From Bacteroidota bacterium (GTDB lineage: Bacteria; Bacteroidota; Bacteroidia; Chitinophagales; Saprospiraceae), in NCBI GenBank assembly GCA_024277695.1, contig JAJRUR010000294.1, forward strand, positions 1 to 6,223: a stretch of 6,223 nucleotides of DNA. The letters run 5' to 3'. The translations under genes and the position numbers were made by a program. Under the pieces are notes generated by a model that searched no databases, was not told where the DNA came from, and saw only the letters and a list, made by a program, of their open reading frames with translations. Each line of letters opens with the position of its first letter. Position 1 is the first letter of the stretch. Below, one piece after another: positions 1 to 4,022 of this stretch.

Positions 1-1
1 A

Positions 2-82
2 CTAAATTTTTATAAAAAGTATGGTGCTGTGATCGAGAAAGAATGGTGGAATGGGAAGATTGTCATGAGGGATGAGAAGTGA
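2..82 (+). CDS. C-terminal fragment of a plus-strand gene, possibly a GNAT-family N-acetyltransferase
   Basis: Frame 2 is open from the window edge to a TGA at 80-82, giving the last 26 residues of a protein whose start lies left of the window. The peptide begins LNFYKKYGAVIEKEWW and ends in MRDEK. Its composition, with charged residues, aromatics and no repeat-derived runs, looks like real protein, and it stops just before the repeat array. The pattern [LI]-[NE]-F-Y-K-x3-G-A-x-x-x-x-E-W resembles the C-terminal strand-helix region of GNAT acetyltransferases of the spermidine-acetyltransferase type, where 'FYK..GA' is followed by a Trp-containing strand. That resemblance is from memory and rests on a short stretch, so substrate and family are uncertain. 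The gene would converge on the TPR-protein operon. Confidence 0.55.
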   Translation, partial: LNFYKKYGAVIEKEWWNGKIVMRDEK

Positions 83-90
83 AGGAGGTA

Positions 91-197
91 GTCCTCCCCC
101 TAGCCCCTCCAGAGGGGGACATCCGTCACGGCGAGGAGGGACGACGAAGCAGTCGCATCCTTCGGAGACGGTTCTGACTGCAAGGGAGGTAAAAAGA
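91..197 (+). repeat. Composite repeat, copy 1 (complete, 107 bases)
   Basis: The unit has two parts. Bases 91-120 are a C-rich/G-rich hairpin with arms CCCCT and AGGGG around a four-base loop. Bases 121-190 carry CGTCAC, GAGGAGGGACGACGAAG, then inverted arms GCAGTC (149-154) and GACTGC (176-181) around CATCCTTCGGAGACGG, which includes a CTTCGG tetraloop motif. The unit closes with GGGAGGTAAAAAGA. This copy has one extra G in the CATCC segment and one C fewer in the first hairpin than copy 5. No A-tract precedes it, so on the minus strand its hairpin lacks a following T-run. Confidence 0.9.
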
Positions 198-291
198 GTC
201 CTCCCCCTAGCCCCCTCCAAAGGGGGATAAAACCATACGAATGCACTCCCCTCTTTTTTTAAGAGAGGGGTCGGGGGTGAGTTGTACTGTT
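198..291 (+). repeat. Composite repeat, copy 2 (first module kept, second module replaced)
   Basis: Bases 198-228 match the first hairpin module of the other copies, with arms CCCCCT and AGGGGG around CCAA. The second module (CGTCAC to GGGAGGTAAAA) is missing. In its place, 229-291 carry a different inverted repeat with arms CCCCTCT (248-254) and AGAGGGG (264-270), followed by TCGGGGGTGAG. Read on the minus strand, 281-248 has the same layout as the first module (a CCCCC box, a short spacer, a CCCCTC arm, a loop and a GAGGGG arm), so it looks like a second family member in the opposite orientation. Confidence 0.8.
242..281 (-). repeat. Reverse-oriented variant of the C-rich/G-rich hairpin module
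   Basis: Arms at 248-254 and 264-270 pair over 7 bp around a nine-base T-rich loop. The flanking GGGGG at 272-276 reads as the CCCCC box of the module on the minus strand. Loop and arm sequences differ from the five forward modules, so this is a sequence variant rather than a simple inversion of a neighbouring copy. Confidence 0.6.
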
Positions 292-397
292 GTCCTCCCC
301 TTATCCCCTCCAAAGGGGCACATCCGTCACTGCGAGGAGGGACGACGAAGCAGTCCATCCTTCGGAGACGGTTCTGACTGCAAGGGAGGTAAAAAAA
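292..397 (+). repeat. Composite repeat, copy 3 (complete, 106 bases)
   Basis: The order is the same as in copy 1: a hairpin module at 292-321 with shortened arms (CCCCT and AGGGG), then CGTCACTGCGAGGAGG, and inverted arms GCAGTC (350-355) and GACTGC (376-381). It reads CACTGCG where copies 1, 4 and 5 read CACGGCG; this variant is closer to the CATTGCGAGG core I recall from repeats in other bacterial genomes. It ends in seven A residues (391-397), which form a T-run on the minus strand right after the hairpin of copy 4. Confidence 0.9.
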
Positions 398-504
398 GCC
401 CTGCCCCTAGCCCCCTCCAAAGGGGGACATCCGTCACGGCGAGGAGGGACGACGAAGCAGTCCATCCTTCGGAGACGGTTCTGACCGCAAGGGAGGTAAA
501 AAGA
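398..504 (+). repeat. Composite repeat, copy 4 (complete, 107 bases)
   Basis: The hairpin module is at 398-428 (arms CCCCCT and AGGGGG), followed by the second module with arms GCAGTC (457-462) and GACCGC (483-488). The T-to-C change in the second arm breaks one pair of the six-base stem seen in copies 1 and 3. The opening bases are GCCCTG rather than GTCCTC, which weakens the longer alternative stem in this copy. It ends in AAAAAGA (498-504) before copy 5. Confidence 0.9.
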
Positions 505-535
505 GTCCTCCCCCTAGCCCCCTCCAGAGGGGGAC
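498..535 (-). terminator. Candidate intrinsic terminator of the nif3 operon, formed by a repeat module
   Basis: On the minus strand, 535-505 begins GTCCCCCTCT and ends AGGGGGAGGAC. These ends pair over ten positions with one bulged A and one G-T pair around a ten-base loop, and TCTTTTT (504-498) follows directly. A competing shorter hairpin (CCCCCT, loop CTGG, AGGGGG) lies inside the same stretch. The site starts about 37 bases after the TPR stop codon, in the operon's orientation. The hairpin of copy 4 followed by seven T residues, and that of copy 2 followed by TCTTTTT, could act as backups. Function is inferred from geometry only. Confidence 0.5.
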
Positions 536-560
536 ATCCGTCACGGCGAGGAGGGACGAC
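505..560 (+). repeat. Composite repeat, copy 5 (right half missing)
   Basis: The hairpin module (505-535) is intact, and the following CATCCGTCACGGCGAGGAGG segment matches copies 1 and 4 up to GACGAC at 560. The sequence then departs from the unit and reaches the TPR gene's stop codon 11 bases later. This copy therefore forms the immediate 3' untranslated part of the minus-strand operon. Confidence 0.9.
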
Positions 561-571
561 GCAGGGTGCGC

Positions 572-2116
572 CTACGTACCCCCTTTAAGGCGAACCATTC
601 CCGCCTTGGCTTTTTGGTGGATGCTTACCTTATATTGGAGAGGATCTTTAGACAGAGCAATTTCAAAAAATAGTAGTGCCTTGGTCGGGTTATGGAGTTG
701 CTCATAGATCAATCCTGCTTGGAGGGCCGCATTACAAATCATATAAGAACGGTGATCCGGCCAAGTGTCTAAGAGTTGCGCATAGCGTTCTAGAGCTTTG
801 ATCGGGAGATCGATTTGTTGGAAGAGTCTAGCCTTGCGGTAAATGTACTCGATATACTGCTCCTCATCGAATCCTATATCTATTTTTTGGATAGTATCTA
901 GCGCCTGATGGTAGTATGCTCCATCGGACAGCATGCGTACGACTAGGAGCTCTCTATGAGGGGTAGTACCATCGATCGCTTCGCGGAGCGCATTTTTGTC
1001 TTCATCTACTATAGCATAACCCAGCTCGAGTGCTTTTTGGATAAAATATCTGTACTGGTCTGAGTTTGTAAAAATTAAAGAATGCCAAGCTAGTTTTTGA
1101 TAGGCTTCTTTGATATAATTCCGTCCATTGAAGCGATTTAAGAATTTTTTTAGATAGATATCTGCATCAGCATCCAGTCGGTGCAGTTTGGCTACACCCA
1201 ACAAGAAATCCAGATAAGGAAAGTCTAAGAAGGCATCTCCCTGAGGTCTTTGGAGTAGTGTCTCAATGGCCTCGTCATTATGTCCGGTACGCATGGCGAT
1301 ATTGGCATACACAAAACAAGCGAGTGGATTATTTTGGATATCCAATTGTGCTTTTCGGACGATTTGGTAAGCTTGTTTGGGGCTATTGTTGAGATGTAAT
1401 TGTATAAAAGCATAGAGGATGAGGGACTCGTCTGCGAAGAAAAAATCGTCTTCTTGAGATTTGGCGATAACGGCTTCCAGTTCGGCTAGTCCTTGCTCGA
1501 TCGTACCTTCCATGCCACTGAGGAGCTTGACACCCCACTTGTATTTGTTTGGGATGGTACCGAGGGCAGCATGTAGGACACCGAGGCTCTTTTTATTGGC
1601 ATAGAAGTCCGGAAATCTATATTGGTTTTTGGTCAACAGTTCGTAGGCATAATTGATTTCATTAAATGCTCTGAAACGCTGTTCAAATTTTGTCCGGATG
1701 AGTGCCCAGTGTAGGTTGATTTCGGCTTGGGCATATAGATAAAAGGGCGAATTTTTATCACCTGCTTTGATTTTGGCGATACGTTTTTTTTTATTTAATA
1801 CCAGGCGCTCAAAATCTGCTTCATTCTCTCCTATGAACAGGGCAAAAAAATCTAAATAGTCCTCGATCAGATAGACTAGAGCATTGGAAGGATCATCGAG
1901 CTTGATTTTTTTGATGAGTAAGGCAGATTCTTTGAGTCTCAAGCTCAGAGCCAGGTCATAAGCTTGTCGGAGTTTTGGCGTAAAGCCAAAATAAGATGTT
2001 TCTGCAGGGGTGTCCGCCCCGGTCCGTTTTGCTGTGGCAGTTATGGGTATGATAGTCCAAAAGGCAAGTACATAGAAAAAGTGAAATGGTATATACTGCC
2101 TAAAGCTCACAAACAA
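572..2116 (-). CDS. Exported TPR-like helical repeat protein of unknown function, third gene of the nif3 operon
   Basis: A 514-residue protein. The N-terminus has a hydrophobic stretch at about residues 11-25 (FHFFYVLAFWTIIPI) followed by ITATA-K, a plausible Sec signal peptide cleaved near residue 29; no lipobox Cys is seen. The rest is predicted helical. The clearest TPR-like units are about 421-450 and 458-491, the latter with 'AGLIYEQLHNPTKALLFFEIAL..DP'; weaker ones lie at about 264-290 and 300-330. A stretch at 187-212 (IPNKYKW...GMEGTIEQGLAEL) vaguely recalls the TTC39/IML2 (DUF3808) family, from memory. The gene starts 30 bases after the zinc-ribbon stop, so it is probably co-transcribed. 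No ATG exists in that gap and there is no early in-frame ATG, so the start is TTG (2116) or the GTG two codons later (2110). It is probably a periplasmic or outer-membrane-associated scaffold; the partner is unknown. Confidence 0.85.
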   Translation of the reverse strand: MFVSFRQYIPFHFFYVLAFWTIIPITATAKRTGADTPAETSYFGFTPKLRQAYDLALSLRLKESALLIKKIKLDDPSNALVYLIEDYLDFFALFIGENEADFERLVLNKKKRIAKIKAGDKNSPFYLYAQAEINLHWALIRTKFEQRFRAFNEINYAYELLTKNQYRFPDFYANKKSLGVLHAALGTIPNKYKWGVKLLSGMEGTIEQGLAELEAVIAKSQEDDFFFADESLILYAFIQLHLNNSPKQAYQIVRKAQLDIQNNPLACFVYANIAMRTGHNDEAIETLLQRPQGDAFLDFPYLDFLLGVAKLHRLDADADIYLKKFLNRFNGRNYIKEAYQKLAWHSLIFTNSDQYRYFIQKALELGYAIVDEDKNALREAIDGTTPHRELLVVRMLSDGAYYHQALDTIQKIDIGFDEEQYIEYIYRKARLFQQIDLPIKALERYAQLLDTWPDHRSYMICNAALQAGLIYEQLHNPTKALLFFEIALSKDPLQYKVSIHQKAKAGMVRLKGGT

Positions 2117-2146
2117 AGATGGATTATAGTAAGGATAATCGTCGGT

Positions 2147-2905
2147 TTAGACTTTTAACGGTGTCTTGATACCTGCTGTTTCGTTATCCACGATGATTCG
2201 ACCACAGTACTCACAACTGATGATCTGTTTTTTTAATTGGATCTCCAGCTGGGTTTGAGCCGGTATGAAATGAAAGCAACCTCCACAGGCATCACGCGTG
2301 ATGGGTACTACTGCCAGTCCGTTTTTATACGTGGACCTGATACGATCATAGCTGTCCAGAATAGAATCCTTTATCCTGTTGCGAGCAGTTTTCTGTTTTT
2401 TGAGTAGTTTTTCTTCCTCGGCCTCGGTCGAAGCGATGATCTCATCGAGTTCTTTTTTCTTTTGTTCCAGGATGAGTTGGCGATCTTTGATACGCTCCAT
2501 AGTGACTTCCTGCGCCTCGGACTTGACCTGTCGGGTATTGGAGAGGGTTTTTTTCTTTTTTTCAAAAAGCTGAATTTCGAGATGTTGCATTTCGATCTCT
2601 TTGGAGAGAGCTTCATACTCTCTATTGTTTTTGACCTTATCGAGTTGGGCATTGTATTTTTCGATCAGCATTTCAGCTTCTTTGATGCTGGCAGTATACT
2701 TATTGTCCTCATGGTCAATTTCTTCAAGCGCTATTTTAACTTTTTCCGCTCTTGCTTCGAGTCCTTGGATATAGTCTTCGAGATCTTGAACTTCGACGGG
2801 TAGCTCACCGCGCAGGATATTGATCTCTTTGAGTTTGTTATCAATCTTTTGGAGATTGTAGAGACTTTTGAGTTTTTCGGGTACAGTCAATTCTTTTTTT
2901 GCCAT
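2147..2905 (-). CDS. Coiled-coil C4-type zinc-ribbon protein (DUF164, CT398/FlgZ-like)
   Basis: A 252-residue protein. About residues 8-195 form a long, highly charged helical region typical of an antiparallel coiled-coil hairpin. A C-terminal zinc ribbon follows with Cys207-x2-Cys210-x20-Cys231-x2-Cys234 (CGGCF and CEYCGR). This architecture matches the zf-RING_7/DUF164 family, which includes Helicobacter HP0958 (FlgZ), Chlamydia CT398 and M. tuberculosis Rv2229c. Epsilonproteobacterial members bind RpoN and affect flagellar gene expression. No flagellar gene is seen here, so that role should not be transferred; nucleic-acid binding or a protein adaptor role is possible. The ATG lies 6 bases after the nif3 stop, in an AATAATTT context without Shine-Dalgarno, suggesting translational coupling. 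All four zinc ligands are present and the length is normal for the family. Confidence 0.93.
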   Translation of the reverse strand: MAKKELTVPEKLKSLYNLQKIDNKLKEINILRGELPVEVQDLEDYIQGLEARAEKVKIALEEIDHEDNKYTASIKEAEMLIEKYNAQLDKVKNNREYEALSKEIEMQHLEIQLFEKKKKTLSNTRQVKSEAQEVTMERIKDRQLILEQKKKELDEIIASTEAEEEKLLKKQKTARNRIKDSILDSYDRIRSTYKNGLAVVPITRDACGGCFHFIPAQTQLEIQLKKQIISCEYCGRIIVDNETAGIKTPLKV

Positions 2906-2911
2906 AATAAT

Positions 2912-3703
2912 TTAGTAATATTTTACCGGATTTGTATCTATTTTGGTATAATGGGTCGCAAAATTACTAAAATTTGTTGAAATAATATCAAATAAGAGCT
3001 CAATAGTATATTGTTCGCTCTCAAAATGTCCTATATCTGCTATGAGGATGTGCCCGTCAGCATCAAAAAATTGGTGGTACTTAAAGTCTGCGGAGACGAA
3101 GACATCAGCCTTGTTTTTGATAGCGGTAGGAAGCAAAAACTGCCCTGAACCTCCACAAATTGCTACTTTGCGGATAGGTTTGCCCAAGAGCTCTGTGTGT
3201 CGGATACACTTAGCTTGCATACGGTTTTTGAGCAAATCCAAGAACGCTTTTTCGTCCATAGGCGTAGGCAGTATGCCGAGGATTCCTGCTCCGATATGCT
3301 CCTGTGCTATTGCCATCGGCTGTAAAATCTCCATGGCCTCCAGTCCTAGTTTTTGGCCTATTTTTTGGTTTACGCCTTGGTGGAGTACATTGTCGAGATT
3401 GGTGTGCGCCGCATAGATAGCAATATCATTTTTTATGGCTTTGATTACTGTTCGCTCCACATAATTGGCCCCGTTGATTTTGGACAGTCCGCCAAAAATG
3501 ATCGGATGATGCGATACGATGAGATTAGCGCCTAACCCAATAGCTTCGTCTATAGTGGCCTCGATGGTATCCAGACTGCATAGGACAGCTTTGATTTCTT
3601 GGTCAGCCTGCCCTACGATAAGTCCGGCATTGTCATAGGACTCTTGATAACATAAAGGTGCTATCGATTCGATCTGCTGTATCAGTTCGGATATTTTGGT
3701 CAT
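2912..3703 (-). CDS. Nif3/YbgI-like dinuclear metal center protein, short form without the insert domain
   Basis: 263 residues from the ATG at 3703. The ORF extends 21 residues further to an ATG at 3766, but family members start near MTKISELIQQIE, so I prefer 3703. Metal ligands of the family are all visible (numbered from 3703): SHHP (His65, His66), HTNLD (Asp104) and GHFESE (His226, Glu230), matching E. coli YbgI His63, His64, Asp101, His215 and Glu219. The CGGSG motif and the ending DTNPVKYY are typical of the Bacteroidota branch. Proteins of this branch usually have about 365 residues because of an inserted PII/CutA1-like domain of about 100 residues after the LDN.LHGVN helix; here the chain passes directly from 'EILQP' to 'IGAGILG'. 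Members form toroidal hexamers; the reaction is not established. First gene of the operon. Confidence 0.95.
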   Translation of the reverse strand: MTKISELIQQIESIAPLCYQESYDNAGLIVGQADQEIKAVLCSLDTIEATIDEAIGLGANLIVSHHPIIFGGLSKINGANYVERTVIKAIKNDIAIYAAHTNLDNVLHQGVNQKIGQKLGLEAMEILQPMAIAQEHIGAGILGILPTPMDEKAFLDLLKNRMQAKCIRHTELLGKPIRKVAICGGSGQFLLPTAIKNKADVFVSADFKYHQFFDADGHILIADIGHFESEQYTIELLFDIISTNFSNFATHYTKIDTNPVKYY

Positions 3704-3782
3704 ATCATAATTTTTTGTAGTCCAATATACACAGAGTATCCCAAAGCTGCCTCCTAAGTGAGACATTTGTTATTATGCGACA

Positions 3783-3812
3783 CAAAGATATTCAAAAACA
3801 ACGGCAGATGAA
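3783..3812 (-). promoter_or_regulatory. Candidate Bacteroidota-type promoter for the nif3 operon
   Basis: On the minus strand TATCTTTG (3790-3783) fits the Bacteroidota -7 consensus TAnnTTTG. A TTC (3812-3810) stands 19 bases upstream, one base off the -33 TTG. Initiation would fall near 3775, giving a leader of about 70 bases to the ATG at 3703, or about 10 bases if the ATG at 3766 is used. Confidence 0.55.
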
Positions 3813-3847
3813 GGTTTTGTGTAAAACTTTATAAAAGTCTTCTATTC

Positions 3848-3874
3848 CGGCTTTAAATAAGAGTTTAAAGGCCG
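3848..3874. other. Inverted repeat CGGC-TTTAAA / TTTAAA-G-GCCG
   Basis: Ten base pairs with a single bulged G close around the loop TAAGAG. Neither strand has a good T-run directly after it, so it is a poor intrinsic terminator. It lies upstream of the nif3 promoter candidate and about 150 bases beyond the M48 stop. It could be an operator or an RNA hairpin in the M48 3' region. Confidence 0.4.
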
Positions 3875-3892
3875 TATAAATTTTGCAACTTG

Positions 3893-3924
3893 TTTTGTTC
3901 TTATTATTGTTTTATAGAACAAAA
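3893..3924. other. Inverted repeat TTTTGTTC / GAACAAAA
   Basis: A perfect 8-bp inverted repeat separated by 16 AT-rich bases. It resembles the two half-sites of a dimeric regulator as much as a hairpin, because the loop is long and the stem AT-rich. No function can be assigned. Confidence 0.35.
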
Positions 3925-3957
3925 AACCCATAAATCCAATTGAATTCCTTGGTTTTT
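3922..3957 (-). terminator. Weak candidate terminator of the M48 gene
   Basis: On the minus strand AAAAACC (3957-3951) can pair with GGTTTTT (3928-3922) around a long loop that holds its own CCAA/TTGG arms, and the right arm ends in a T-run (GGGTTTTTT). It lies about 65-100 bases after the M48 stop. The stem has few GC pairs, so termination would be inefficient. Confidence 0.25.
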
Positions 3958-3964
3958 ATAGTTT

Positions 3965-4011
3965 TTGCGTCGTTTTGTAGGTTATTTTAGCTTTGTGCAC
4001 GATTACTTTTG
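3965..4011 (+). promoter_or_regulatory. Two overlapping promoter-like sites facing into the M48 3' end
   Basis: TTG (3965-3967), a 20-base spacer and TAGCTTTG (3988-3995) match both boxes of the Bacteroidota consensus. A second -7-like box, TACTTTTG (4004-4011), follows, with TTA (3982-3984) 19 bases upstream. Transcription would start near 4002-4018 and run antisense to the M48 coding sequence. T-rich DNA produces such matches by chance, so this is only suggestive. Confidence 0.35.
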
Positions 4012-4022
4012 TTGTGAGTACT

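Larger units (their letters stand above)
83..571. other. Convergent intergenic region filled by a composite tandem repeat
   Basis: These 489 bases separate the end of the plus-strand gene (TGA at 80-82) from the stop of the minus-strand TPR gene (TAG at 572-574). Most of the region is five copies, complete or partial, of one unit of about 107 bases, listed separately. Open frames exist on both strands, but they consist of translated repeat and change frame from copy to copy because 107 is not a multiple of three, so I call no gene. Bases 83-90 resemble the end of a further, degraded unit. Bases 561-571 link the last copy to the TPR stop codon. Confidence 0.85.
3704..4022. other. AT-rich spacer between nif3 and the M48 protease gene
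   Basis: This 319-base stretch has no convincing gene. It holds the nif3 leader, the nif3 promoter candidate (3783-3812), three inverted repeats (3848-3874, 3893-3924, 3922-3957) and two plus-strand promoter-like sites (3965-4011), each listed separately. A plus-strand frame at 3965-4174 (69 codons) begins at TTG and runs antisense into the M48 gene; I do not regard it as coding. Confidence 0.75.

Noticed and set aside
82..90. Strong Shine-Dalgarno-like AAGGAGGT
   Set aside because: No start codon follows at a usable distance, and similar GGGAGGTAAAA strings end every repeat unit. It is part of the repeat.
2..358. Minus-strand open frame of 118 codons across the repeats
   Set aside because: Its translation is repeat-derived, with recurring PPLEG and CFVVPPR segments in each copy. 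It also overlaps a more convincing plus-strand gene end.
91..560. CRISPR array
   Set aside because: The whole unit of about 107 bases is repeated, with no alternation of short identical repeats and unique spacers, and no cas gene is present.
241..588. Plus-strand open frames at 241-588 and 290-484
   Set aside because: They are translated repeat units in shifting frames, with Pro/Ser/Arg-rich content and no sign of a protein family.
2379..2803. Plus-strand open frames inside the zinc-ribbon gene (and similar ones at 3042-3416 and 4948-5199)
   Set aside because: Shadow frames. The Phe/Ser-rich translations are the complement of Lys/Glu-rich coiled-coil codons, and the minus-strand genes have intact motifs.
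3704..3766. Upstream ATG at 3766 as the nif3 start
   Set aside because: It would add 21 residues not seen in the family, while the ATG at 3703 gives the usual N-terminus and has an A-rich leader. It cannot be wholly excluded because the promoter candidate lies upstream of both.
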